Source: Alisma plantago-aquatica (taxonomy: Eukaryota > Streptophyta > Magnoliopsida > Alismatales > Alismataceae). From it: 64,000 nucleotides of DNA. The position numbers and the translations under genes were made by a program. The DNA lies in contig OY856414.1 of NCBI GenBank assembly GCA_963693085.1, positions 259,479,001 to 259,543,000 of the forward strand, given 5' to 3'. The notes beneath the pieces are model-generated. The model was not told the DNA's origin and made no database searches. It was given only the letters and a program-made list of their open reading frames with translations. Shown here piece by piece: positions 10,640 through 21,244 of the stretch. Numbering within the stretch: the first letter of the stretch is position 1; every line of letters begins with the position of its first letter.

Positions 10640-11900
10640 TAGCACAGTTATAGGTGGAGCCTACCTTGATAGACCATATCAAAAAAGTGCAATAGGTTGA
10701 TACCATGATACAGAAGATTTGATTAGAGTTTAGTAGTGAGAATTATGATGGTTTCCATGAGAATGATGGTGGGACCATTTGCTTTCACATTCGGACAATA
10801 GTTCCAGATGTTGATGGTTTGAGGATGTTGGTTCTTGAGGAGGCTCATTCCTCTGTGTATGCTATCAAAGTAGTACCAAGATGTACCACAACTTGAAGGA
10901 TCTGTATTTGTATCTTGTTTTGAAGCGTGATGTCGTAGAATTTGTGACTAGATGTCTAGTTTGTCTGTAGGTCAAGGTAGAGAATTAGAAGCCTACAGGA
11001 ATGGTGCAACCATTTACAATACTATAGTGGAAATGGGATCATATCACCATGGACTTTTTGGTTGGCATTCTTTGGACAACCAAAGGTCATGATTCCATTT
11101 GAGTGATAGTGGACAGGTTGACCAAGTTAGCTCAGTTCATTTCAGTTAAGATGATGTATACAACAGAGAAGTTGGCACATATATATGTTGATGAGATAGT
11201 TGATCTACATGGTATCCTAGTTACCATAATGTTTGACAGAGGTCCATAGTTTACCAGTCATTTTTTGGAATGTTTGCATATAGCTATGGGTACATAATTG
11301 ATATTTAGTACAACATTTCACCTACAGATTGATTGTCATTCAGAGAGGACCATTCAGATCTTAGAATACATGTTGAGGTCTTATGTTCTATAGTTTATTG
11401 GCAGTTGGGATGTGCATCTGAATTTGATAGAGTTTGCCTACAACAATAGTTATCAACGAAGTATAAACATGGCATTGTATGAAGCCTTGTATGGGAGGCA
11501 TTGTCGGTCACTGCTTTATGGGTATGAGACAAGTGAGTATCAGCTTTTGGGTCCTAATCTAGTACAATATACTACAAAAAAGATCAAAGTGATACACTAA
11601 CAACTAATGGAAGCCCGGGATAGACAGAGGTGGCAAGTTAATAACCGACACAGGACTTTGGAGTTCCAAGTTGGAGACCATGTGTATCTTAAAGTTTCCC
11701 TATGGAAAGGTGTTTTGAGGATTGGTAAGAAGGGTAAGTTGGCTCCCAGGTTTATGGGAGCTTATCATGTTGTGGCACATGTGGGGAAGGTGGCTTGCAG
11801 ATGGGAGTTACCTCTTGAGTTGCATAGGTTGCACCCTGTCTTCCATATTTCCACGTTGAGGAAGTGTCATCTAGATAAGAGCAAGTGTTGCATCCAGTGA
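10640..11900 (+). pseudogene. Integrase of gypsy pol, broken
   Basis: The N-terminal zinc-binding region is recognisable as LKRDVVEFVTRCLVC (about 10918-10962). The catalytic core shows DHITMDFLVGI (first Asp, about 11038) and VDRLTKLAQFISVK (about 11109). MFDRGP near 11230 holds the second core Asp. The Glu region is damaged near 11340. The readable tail at 11412-11900 contains EFAYNNSYQRSINMALYEAL and GDHVYLKVS, then KLAPRFMGAYHV and LHPVFHISTL, the usual C-terminal domain. Integrase would insert cDNA into chromosomes. Stops and indels inactivate it. Confidence 0.85.
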
Positions 11901-12084
11901 AGGTTGAGTTGGAGGAGGATGTATCATATGTTGACGATCCTGTGTTGACCCTAGATAGGAGGGTGAAGTAGTTGAAGAAGAAGTATATAGTTCTTGTTGA
12001 AATTTTATGGCATTATGGCATGGAGGAAACCACATGGGAGTTAGAGGACAAGATGTGTAGGAAGAACCCATCTTTGTTTGCTTA
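11880..12084 (+). pseudogene. Chromodomain-like C-terminal tail of integrase, broken
   Basis: After the integrase C-terminal domain the sequence reads YVDDPVLTLDRRVK, then a TAG, then LKKKYIVLVEILWHYGMEE followed by TTWELEDKM, ending in NPSLFA and a TAG near 12082. The pattern of a hydrophobic strand, W at the centre and TWE(L/P)E is that of the chromodomains of plant chromoviruses, which direct integration to marked chromatin. The tail places the element among chromoviruses. Assignment to the Del/Tekay branch is inference and needs a tree. Confidence 0.65.
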
Positions 12085-12107
12085 GGATTTCAAGGGATAA
12101 ATCCTTG

Positions 12108-12122
12108 TTAGGGGCTTATGGT
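12108..12122 (+). other. Polypurine tract, degraded
   Basis: TTAGGGGCTTATGGT directly precedes TGTAAGACCC, the start of the 3' LTR. It is the expected position for priming plus-strand cDNA, but pyrimidines interrupt the tract. Confidence 0.5.
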
Positions 12123-12863
12123 TGTAAGACCCTTGACCTAGATTTTTGGATCATCTTGTTTTCTTATCATAATTAGATGCTTAAAACCCTAAACCTTAAT
12201 ATAACCTCATGATGTTCTTTATAACATGTGGCAGACTTATGTTTTTAGTTTGGTGTATCTTGGATGTTGTTTGAGCTGCTTATGCACATATGTTCTAGTT
12301 TTGGACCTAATTGCAACTTACCCATGTTCAGGATTTTCTTTGCAGTTCGTCACATGCTTGTTGTACCTCACTTTTTTTGCATCATGTTGGAGAGAGTGGT
12401 GCCTTGGGGTGCCATGTAGTACCTTGCGTTGATGTAGTGACATGTTGTGTTGAGTTTTAGGGTTTTCTGAATACCCTATGTGGTTGGTGACTTTGTGGTG
12501 TGTTTGACCATTGAATTTGTGTTTTGGCGGTCACCAAGGATCCTTTGATCCATGATTCTTTGTGGTCCATGATGTTTGATTGCATCCCACTAGTCTTGGT
12601 GTTCGATAAGGCCATTACACCCTCTAGGTCGCCAAGAAACCCTAGGGTGAGTTATATGTGATCGTTGAGTTTTGATCATGTTTTAGGTCGCTAGGAATCT
12701 CTTTGACAATGGTTTTCCTAGAGTTAGTAGGTCACTAGTTTTTCTTGTTTTTCTCACCCTGGTTGCATGTGTGAGTATGGTGCTTTCATGGAAGATCTTT
12801 GGTGGATACATGACATGTGTTTGCGTGACACCTAACCTCCCTTCTCTCTCCCCAACCCTTGGT

Positions 12864-12871
12864 TATATAAA
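12864..12871 (+). promoter_or_regulatory. TATA box of gypsy 3' LTR
   Basis: TATATAAA about 740 bases into the LTR, followed after about 25-30 bases by a T/C-rich stretch suitable for transcript start. It is conserved in position with the damaged box at 4298. Confidence 0.55.
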
Positions 12872-15358
12872 CCTCTCTCCTTGCATGAAACTAAACTCTT
12901 TCCACCCTCTCTTTCTCTATTCTTGTTGGAGATCGCCCCCCTTGTTCTTGATGGTGCTTGTTCTAGGCGAAGGTGGAACTCAAGTGGTTGATCAATCTTG
13001 CATGTTGAGCTTGGGTTTGGAGAAACCCTCCCTTGGTGTTTGTTTGGTGTTCCTTGATATTGTTAAGTGATCTTTTTCTTGTCTTTATTCTTATTTCTCT
13101 TCCCTCTTCTTATTTATATTCTTCTCTGAATCCATGATTATCCATGGTAGTGTTTAAGTTGAGTTGAAGAACTTCTCTTTCTTGTATTCTTGATGTAGGG
13201 TTTTTGTCTATCTTGTGATCCTCTGACCTATGGTTTTGTTCTTTTCTTGGAGGTGGTGCTAGCTTGTCCTAGAAGTGGTGATCAAGCTAAGGTTTTCCTC
13301 TCTCTCCTTGGAGCTTCCTCTATGTTGGGGTTGATCCATCTTAGATAAGGTAAGTTATATAAATTTATCCTTGGTTATTGTTGCATTTACCTTGCATGCA
13401 AGTAATATACCCTAAAAATGTAGTCCAAGTTGAAAGATGATAATCGTGATCTAGAGTTTATGCTTGCATGTTGATCTTCAGTAAGATATCTCCCCTTCAA
13501 TAAACCTTAATCCTTTTACGCGATAATATATCTTTGGTGGTGAAGTTTCTGTGCATGCATTTTTGTGGAAAACATGGTTTTCTCTCTCTAAATCATGGTT
13601 CAGTTTTCTCTCATGTTCATGATGGAAATTAGGGTTTTGAGGTTGATTTGCTACATGTGATTACTACATGATGGTTTTTGGTTTCATCGTGTTGATCAAC
13701 TTGTTTGATCTTGTGTTTGATGAGGTTCTCTCTCTCTTAATGAACTTAATATGTAATCTATGTGGTTGATGAAGGTTTTGATCTACTTAAAGTGGTCACT
13801 AAGTTTGATTCTTTACTAGGTGTTCGATGATGATTTCATGGCTCTCTTTGGTCATTGGATCTTGGGCCTTAATGGTTCATGATGCTTTGGTGTTTCTATG
13901 ATCGATGGAGGTGATATCCTACCCTAATGTCTTCAGTCACCAAGGGCTTCAAGTCCCTTAGGTCGATGAGAGGTTGGTGTTTCTTCAATCATTAGGTGTT
14001 GACCTAAGTGGTCATTGAGGGTGATTCATCTCTTCGGTTGATGTACATGGTGAGCCCCAATCTCTTTGGTCGATGAAGGTTCCTGGACTCTATTGTCTTA
14101 CATGGTTGAACTTGTGATGATAGTGATTGATTGGTTTGTCTTCAAGAATGTGGGAGATAGTAATAACTAGGGTTTACATCTTTTACTGATTTGAAACCCT
14201 AATTTTGTTTGCCTTGTTGAAACCTACCCCTAATTCATGCACATGGTGATAATGCTTATCTTGCTTGAGTAGTTAGCATATTGATGGAGTACTTTCTCTC
14301 TGTCCTAAATTGTTGTAACCCTAATTTGTTGTAATATTAACATCACAGTGCATAAGGTAAGATTGTGTTTGTGCCTATATAATACATGTGTGGTGATGGC
14401 GATGAGCCTTGATGAGGCATGGAGAGAGAATGATGTTCTTGCAAGGAAGAATGTGAATTGCATTATGACCTTGGAAGTGGCTTCCTACCCCATTTTGAGG
14501 TGATATCCTCGGTGTGATGTGACAAGGTATTGGTATCCCATGGTAATGCAGTAATGGTGACAGTGATACAATACCATGTGATGATGTGATAAGCATTATG
14601 TCTTATATGTTTTATATCTTCTAAAGTTTCAATCTACCATTAACTTTGTATAACTCTTTTAGGGATTATATGTAACTGGATTGATGCAGTTAAAAAACAC
14701 CCAATTGGCTCTAATTAATCAAGCTAAACTCTAATCATGTAGTTTCCCTGTCCATAGATCCATTCCAGTGTAAAGACTTGTTGGATGGTGAAATGAGTAT
14801 AGCTAAGGGAAAACTCAGAATGCATATTGTTGAGTATGCGAGGTGCAAGTGATTTTATCCTTGTCATCTTGATGCCAAGGTGTATGGAGGATGTCTACGG
14901 TCATGCCGCGATGTAAGAATGGTTGCGGTCGTATCTCATATATTTATATATGTGATATTTGTAGGACAACAATGGTTGTACCTCAGAGGTTGGGTTTTGT
15001 GTACCCTCGTGTCTATCGTTGTAACCTATATACCAAGGTGGGATGGGTGTTTTATAGTTTGACTTTTTATGTCATTACGGTAAACTCATACTGACTGAGG
15101 GTGTGGGAGATCCTAGGAGTCTGGCTCTAACACATCTTGTATGGTATTGATTTTGACTTAATAGTTGTCAATTGGAATTGAGTGGTATACCTCAATTCCT
15201 CAAGGCATTAGTAAAAGATGTAATACAGTCATGTAGTGTACTTACATAGGGTTAAACACACTTCACATTGAATTTTACTCATACCTTGTTTCATATACTT
15301 CTTAATTGTTATATAATGTGGTAATAAAAGTTAATTGTTATACATGTTATTCATATTC

Positions 15359-15363
15359 CTTCT
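15359..15363. repeat. Target site duplication CTTCT, left copy
   Basis: CTTCT precedes TGTTACAAC at 15364 and recurs at 19115-19119. The uninterrupted site in the 5' LTR reads TATTCCTTGTAGTCATAT near 6627-6644, which has one copy, slightly changed. Confidence 0.8.
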
Positions 15364-15551
15364 TGTTACAACTCCAATTTTTGGGCTTATAATGTTTGAA
15401 ATGCAATTTCTCTAATAAAATGTATAATTATGAAATTGTATAATTTATGTGTAATGAGTGGATTCTTTGATGATATTTCTTTTAAATATATAATTTCGTG
15501 GATCCTAATGTATTAATGAGTCCAATATGATAAAAGAGAACGAAAGTTGAA

Positions 15552-15806
15552 GGAAAGTCTATAAGGACTCAAACTACTTGTTTGTCATATTTGGGACTCA
15601 AATTCGAAAGTATGAGAGAATTTTCTTCATATGCAAATTATCTCTTAATAAGGTACATTTTATTCATCTTTTCTCTCTCTTACTCTTCTATTTCTTTTAT
15701 TTGGATTCCTTTTACCATTAGAAACTATGTGAATTCAAAATATTATCCATGATGATAAATCATACACCTTTCCACATATTTCTCATACTTTTCATTATTA
15801 TCTCAC
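15552..15806 (+). repeat. Inverted repeat arm 1 (255 bp)
   Basis: It reads GGAAAGTCTATAAGGACTC to ...TTATCTCAC, and its reverse complement matches 16265-16519 with only scattered mismatches. The spacer is 458 bp. Confidence 0.85.
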
Positions 15807-16041
15807 ACATGTACAATTTAATTCTTTCTAAAATTTATGTAACTCCTTAGAGGAGCTTTTTATGCAAACATGTAACTATCTATTCATTAATGGCAATTGG
15901 TTACTATTATGTATTATTTCTTGAATCTGATCCTGAAATATATGAGTAATGATCTATGACTTTAAAGACTTTTAGACACTCAAAAGGGTGGGTCGCTAAA
16001 CCCAAGTTTATTATTTGTACATGTATGATGATATACCATTA

Positions 16042-16236
16042 TGTTACAAACCCAATTTTTGGGCTAATATGGTTTGAAATGCAATTTACCCAATAAAATG
16101 TATAATTATGAAATTGTATAATTTATGTGTAATGAGTGGATTTCTTTGATGATATTTCTTTTAAATATATATTTTCATGGATCCTAATGTATTAGTAAGT
16201 CCAATATGATAAAAGAGAAAGAAAGTTGAAGGAAAT
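16042..16236 (+). repeat. Second copy of the LTR start (direct repeat of 15364-15555)
   Basis: TGTTACAAACCCAATTTTTG and the following 180 bases repeat the LTR terminus at 15364 with a few substitutions. The sequence after this copy, not after the first, continues as in the family-B LTR at 1-516. Confidence 0.85.
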
Positions 16237-16264
16237 CAAATAATGCATAAACTCAGAAAAGAAA

Positions 16265-16519
16265 GTGAGACAATAATGAAAAGTATGACAAATATGTGGA
16301 AAGGTGTATGATTGATCATCATGAATGATATTTCGAATTCACATGGTTTCTAATAGTAAAAGGAATCCAAATAAAAGAAATATAAGAGTAAGGGAGAGAA
16401 AATATGACAAAAATGTGCCTTATTAAGAGATAACTTACATATGAAGAAAAGTCTCTCATACTTTCAAATTTGAGTCCCACACTTGGCACACAAGTAGTTT
16501 GAGTCCTTATAGACTTTCC
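16265..16519 (-). repeat. Inverted repeat arm 2 (255 bp)
   Basis: Reverse complement of 15552-15806. This arm is in the normal LTR orientation, judged by the copy at 1-516. Together the arms could fold into a long hairpin. Confidence 0.85.
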
Positions 16520-17417
16520 TTAAAAAATTGAGAAGAAAAGGATGATTCATAAAGAAATGAGAATTTCTTTAATGAGATGGTTAAAAGAGTAAGCTTTGCA
16601 AATCCCACAATTAGATAAAGAATTGGGCAGTTGATACATATGTTGATATAGATGGAAAGGAATTAATATCATCCTTCTACAATCGTGTATGCCCATAAGA
16701 TAAGTTTCCTTCATCACTGTGAGGGAGAGAGAGAGACTCATTGTAAGAAAAGGTCTTTTAACAAGTTTATACATATACATGTATAATTAACCACAGGGAA
16801 AAAAGAATCAGGAAAAGAGAGTTACAAAGACATTCTAGACAGTGCAAAACCAACAAATGGACTTCGTGAAACTATATATATGTCTAAGAGTAGGATCCTT
16901 TGGGAGGTACTCTTGTCCCTCCATCCCCATTTCTCTCTTCCTTCGTACCCCTTGGGTTTATGCTAAAATCATGTAGGAGATCATGGGAGGCCTCATTTCC
17001 ATCAGGAAAATGACTGTTTGAGGCATGACAACGTTAACTTGCAAAGAGAAGTAAGGAACAACATCGATGATCAACTCTGCAGCAGCACCATGCTTCATAG
17101 GAGGAAGCGAGGATGACAAGGTTTCATCCCTATTATTCTGTTCGCCACACCATAACCACAAGGAATAAAGCTTTGCCTGACCTGGGCACCACCATGCACA
17201 ATAATGTGAAACCTTCAGCTAGTAGGTACGAGACCTTCTCACTCTTGTTCAGTTTCTTCATTTTAGAAACATAAGGTTGAACCCCACTGCTTGGTCCATG
17301 GTTGTTTCTAGCCATGATCCTGGCCTAATTAGGACCAGCGAGGGCTAGTGGACTGCCCCGACTCCATCCCGCCTTAAGACCCAGGAGCCGCAAGAGAGGG
17401 ACGACGCGATAGGGCTC

Positions 17418-17435
17418 GGGGGGGGGGGGGGGGGG
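17418..17435 (+). repeat. Homopolymer of 18 G
   Basis: An uninterrupted run of 18 G in the GC-richer island of the family-B LTR. It could be real or could be an assembly length error. Confidence 0.9.
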
Positions 17436-19114
17436 TTAGAATTCACCTCCGTTGTGAGGTTAGGGGTGAAGTAATGTGAGAAGACTAGAGTACCCAGATC
17501 AATACATGTAACTAGTAAGGGTAGTATGGTATTTAACCACTAACTAAAGAGCTGCCTAGGACTACAGATTAGTATGCTGACGTGTCAGTGTGAGATTGAC
17601 CAATAATGATTAATTTTGTAAAAAAATAACTAATGATGGCTAACTCAGATTGCAACAAGTTATATATGAAAATTGATTAGGCGAATGCAAGGAATACAAT
17701 AAAAATATTATTAAGGTGTAAATATTCTTGTAACTCGAAAATTATGTAAAGATGCTATCTTTAATGGTTTTATTAATGAAAACCCTAGATTTTGATGTTA
17801 ATGAGATTTAGTGAAGTTCTATGAGCGATTTAAGTTTATATTAACTCGTTGTTAATAAAATAGAGATTAAGATCTAAAAAGATGATCTTTGTGCTTAATT
17901 GGTCTAATTAACGATTTCATATATATGATGTGCATTATTGAGCTTAGAAATCCTAATATAGGCCATTATGTCTTTAATGGTTTTAATTGTGAAAAACCAT
18001 GAATAAGATAGAGATATGATGTTCTAAAGTCAATTTGAAAATAAATACTCTTAATGTGGATATGAATGTAAATAGCATTTTATGATGTAGAATTCATTTT
18101 AGCGTTTGTTGACCTAAAAAGGTAAAGGATGAGAAACTAATCTAAGAAACCTTGATGCATCCTAACGAGACTTAGAAACCTTAGAAAGGTGTCCCAAGTC
18201 AATAATAAGTTGTTTGGGGATATGATGGTAATAGTTAGGCTTTATATATATTTTCAGGATATACTTGATTGGTTGCTCAACTTTCTTGGTTGGACATCTT
18301 GATTTGAATTTAATATCTTATTTATATTTCAGAGGGAAAATCAGGCATGTGGTTATTTATGATTACTCGCTTTAGTTTCCCAGCTTTTTTTGACATTTCA
18401 TTGATTTCATGGAAATAACTATTTAGATAACTTTATTTCTGCAATCTTTAAAGTGAATATGATTATCACAATTTAAGTATACATATGAATTGCCCGAACC
18501 TACATACCATCTCTGGATGTAAGATTTGAGAATACCAAGCCCTGGAGGGAAGGTCAGAGGTGGTCAAGCCCTCGAGGGAAGACCACAGGGCACCTAGAGA
18601 GGTGACCCATAAGGTACTAAGCTCAGAATGGAGAAGGTAGTCTAATGTCAAGAGAGGGTATCCAAGAGGATGAGTAAAGGTGGTTGGGAAGTTATATTGA
18701 AAACATAATCTTGGATTGTTAACAACTATTTCATGTAATTAGGTTGTTATGAAATATGTGCATGTTATTGGTTGTCACCACTACCAATATATTCTTTATA
18801 TTGACTGACGTTTTATTTTTCAGTGTTTTAGGAACAATTGAAAGAGGACTAACAGTAAAGTGATATTTGAAGAATAGAGCTAATTAAAGAAAGGAGGATT
18901 TAGTTAGATAGAACTCTACATTGGGTAAAGTTCCAATCTCCTATTTTTGAAAGGTATGTGAAAAGTAAACTTTATCTTGCTTTAAGCTTAGTCTTTTGTA
19001 GAATTTATTAATTATTTTATATTATTTGGAAAACCATTGATCCTTTTTTGGGATAACTACACCAGATTCTTAGCCTCCCTTAAATGGGGGTTGTTGAGGG
19101 ATGGGGTCGTTACA

Positions 19115-19119
19115 CTTCT
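19115..19119. repeat. Target site duplication CTTCT, right copy
   Basis: Identical to 15359-15363. The gypsy LTR resumes immediately after with AGTCACATATTTTT, matching AGTCATATATTTTT at 6636. Confidence 0.8.
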
Positions 19120-19775
19120 AGTCACATATTTTTGCTATGCCTATATAACTAGTTTGCTTAACCTACTTAACTTGTGTAATCAGATTAATTTATTCATTTA
19201 TCTAAATATTCTCATCATGTTTAATAGTATTGTGTCTATAACAATAACCGTTGGCTGAGAGTTAGTTCTCTCACTGGGATATGGGTCTCACCTCATGGGT
19301 CACCACATCTGTTTAGGAGGTCATCAGTCGTGTGATCATGATCGTGTTGTTGAGGATGAGAAACTTGGAGATTAGTAGGCTCAGAAGGTTAGATAAGCTG
19401 CTAGTTGTTGTTAGTAGTAGGAATCTAGTGCCGTCCTTGTACTCTCAGGTCAGGGAAGGTATGTGTTTTGTATGTGATGTATATTGACAAGCATTTCAGC
19501 ACGTATGTCGTGGGGTTGTATATATGTGTCATGTATATGTCAAACAAGATATCTTTTGTACATATGTTGTAGAATATGGCCACGAAATAAATTTGTATAC
19601 CTGATATGGTATGTAATGTGATACAACTTGTTGGACCTTGATGTAATATGTATCTGTACAAGTTGGTAATATGATATCAATTTTAATTTACCTACTTTTA
19701 TGGTAATGTGGTTGTTTACTTGTTGATCACATGTTTTGCTTTGAGTTATCTTGTTTATGTGATATCAGGCATAAT
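19120..19775 (+). repeat. Gypsy 3' LTR, segment 2 (end of U5)
   Basis: It matches 6636-7295 of the 5' LTR: both contain CTAGTTTGCTTAACCTACTT, GGTCTCACC, GCCGTCCTTGTACTCTCAGG-type sequence, and TTATGGTAATGTGGTTGTTT. The expected GGGCATCACA terminus is degraded here (AGGCATAATA, 19768-19777), so the exact right boundary is uncertain by about 10 bases. Confidence 0.8.
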
Positions 19776-19784
19776 AGTAAGAGT

Positions 19785-20560
19785 CTAATAGAGGTATCCT
19801 ACAAAAGTTACATGGAATAAGTCCCTCTAGAGTTTAGTGTCCAAGCTCTTTTGAAGAGAGGGAATGTATGATTAAGATTCCATATGCATATGTAGTTGGA
19901 TCTATCGTGTCTACAATGTTATGTACATGTCCTGACATCTCATATCCTTTGAGCATGATGAATAGGTACAATTCAAATATGAATGAAGGTCATAGGACTG
20001 GCGTAAAGAACATCCTTCAGTACTTGAGAAGAATGAAGGATCAATACCTCTTTTACTATGGTGAGGAAGAGTTGGTGGTAAAGGTTTACAGAGACACAAG
20101 ATATCAAATAGACAAGTATGATTAACCATCACAAATGGGTTTTGTATTTTGCCTCAATGGCAGAGTTTTAAACTGGAAAAGTTCCAAGAAAGAGATAGTA
20201 GATGATTCTACAATAGAAGTTAAGTACATTGCTTCCTCCAAAACAGCAAAGGAAGTTGTATGGATCAAGCATTTCATTTGTGAACTAGTAGTTCCATCCA
20301 TTGATGATGCAGTATAGCTATACTGTGACAACAACGGAGCTATTGCACAAGCTAAGGACCCATATGGAAACAAAATTCCTTTGCCCATATTGTAGAGTTA
20401 CCATCTGATATGAGATATTGTACAATAAGGAGAAGTCAAGATTTGTCGAGTACCAACTAAAAGTAATGTTGTTGAACCTCTGATGCAATAACTTTGATAA
20501 CAAAAGCATGATGGTCATATTAAATCACATGGAATGAGATTCATGAGTGATTGTCTCTCG
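19785..20560 (+). pseudogene. Ty1/copia pol fragment: C-terminal RT and RNase H, broken
   Basis: The translation gives the conserved end of copia polyproteins. IPYAYVVGSIVSTMLCTCPD (about 19880-19939) and KNILQYLRRMKD (about 20008) are followed by the RNase H part with VYRDTRYQ (Asp kept), MGFVFCLNG, LNWKSSKKE, DSTIEVKYIAS (Glu kept) and LYCDNNGAIAQAKDP (about 20319). The order and motifs fit Ty1/copia, closest by eye to the Tork/Angela group. Stops occur at 20122 and 20315. Everything 5' of this (gag, integrase, most of RT) is missing, because the sequence begins directly at the right end of the gypsy element. Confidence 0.85.
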
Positions 20561-20562
20561 GG

Positions 20563-20574
20563 AAAGTGGGAGAT
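20563..20574 (+). other. Copia polypurine tract
   Basis: AAAGTGGGAGAT lies between the end of the pol fragment and the LTR start TGTTGATGATG. An AAGTGGGAGAT tract before TGTTG is typical of Tork/Angela-like copia elements. Confidence 0.75.
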
Positions 20575-21240
20575 TGTTGATGATGTTCCCTTACTGCCAA
20601 TCATAGGATGATTATAGTAGAACATCTTGTAATTCATTTGATTATTAATAAACGCAGTTCCAATTACTATGTTTGTTTCAATATTAGATATTGAATAAAT
20701 ATCATAATGTCCTAAGAATGAATGACTCGATGAAATGTGAATTTAGGTTGAGGACCTGACACATGAGGTAGTGTGCATATTAAGAGTATTCATTCTTATC
20801 TTAGTCCCTAGTTGAATAATATTGTGGATATCAAGATAATAATAATAATAAATCAAGACTAGTATGTGTTTTGATTTATGACTACATCCCATTAGTGATG
20901 ATATTGGATATCAAGTCAAACACATAAGTACTTTTTATGAACTAGTGTATTGGATAGACCCACTTTGAGTGTGATGAATGGAAGCCAATAATGGTGGATA
21001 AAATCACATTTCAATGTGCCAATGGTGATTGTAATTCTTAAACCTAAAGTTATTACAGTGATCACATGTCGTTCAGTGTGATTTAACACTACTCAATGTG
21101 ACCATGAATAAGGGTTTCTATACAAGTAGTTCTTAGGTGGATTGTGACACATGTGGATTTCTATGAGTTTTGTAGATGGAATTTGTCCCTCCCATTGAAA
21201 CAAAAACACTACATATGATTTTAATTAGAAAAATATATAT
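20575..21240 (+). mobile_element. Copia 3' LTR (right end unclear)
   Basis: It starts TGTTGATGATGTTCCCTTACTG just after the polypurine tract. The layout is that of Tork/Angela LTRs: an early ATTATTAATAAA-like region, a middle part with short direct repeats and AATAATAATAATAA (about 20840), and GGAATTTGTCCCTCCC near 21179. No terminal CA could be fixed. It seems to be overrun near 21240 by the next element. It is non-coding. Confidence 0.6.
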
Positions 21241-21244
21241 AATC

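Larger units (their letters stand above)
12123..15363 (+). repeat. Gypsy 3' LTR, segment 1
   Basis: It starts TGTAAGACCCTTGACC, right after the polypurine tract. From about 12612 it matches the 5' LTR pieces. A TATA box TATATAAA lies at 12864-12871. R and U5 are T-rich with several AACCCTAA motifs and hold no credible ORF. It is interrupted at 15363 by the family-B LTR and resumes at 19115. The first 490 bases have no partner inside the window. Confidence 0.8.
15364..19114 (+). mobile_element. Solo LTR of family B with rearranged 5' end, inserted in the gypsy 3' LTR
   Basis: The segment runs from TGTTACAACTCC to GGGGTCGTTACA and is flanked by a perfect CTTCT duplication, so it is a 3751-bp LTR insertion without an interior. 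It has a TATA-like run (TATATATA, 16873-16880), a GC-richer island (about 16900-17440) and an AT-rich downstream part related to family A (compare 17740-17900 with 58490-58640). Its first 680 bases are abnormal: the LTR start occurs twice (15364 and 16042) and a 255-bp block is present in inverted orientation. The copy at 1-516 shows that the order from 16042 is the normal one. There are no coding domains. Confidence 0.85.
517..19775 (+). mobile_element. Degenerate Del/Tekay-like Ty3/gypsy chromovirus retrotransposon with LTRs interrupted by nested LTRs
   Basis: Two homologous long LTRs flank an interior of about 4.8 kb (7296-12122) that carries, in order, gag with a zinc knuckle, aspartic protease, reverse transcriptase, RNase H, integrase and a chromodomain-like tail. 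This order is that of Ty3/gypsy. The tail, the initiator-Met primer site and LTRs near 3.9 kb suggest the Del/Tekay chromovirus clade; that is inference from family knowledge. The 5' LTR survives as 517-763 plus 4287-7295, and the 3' LTR as 12123-15363 plus 19115-19775. Many in-frame stops and frameshifts, and clearly diverged LTRs, show the copy is old and inactive. The first ~490 bases of its 5' LTR should lie left of the window. Confidence 0.85.
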
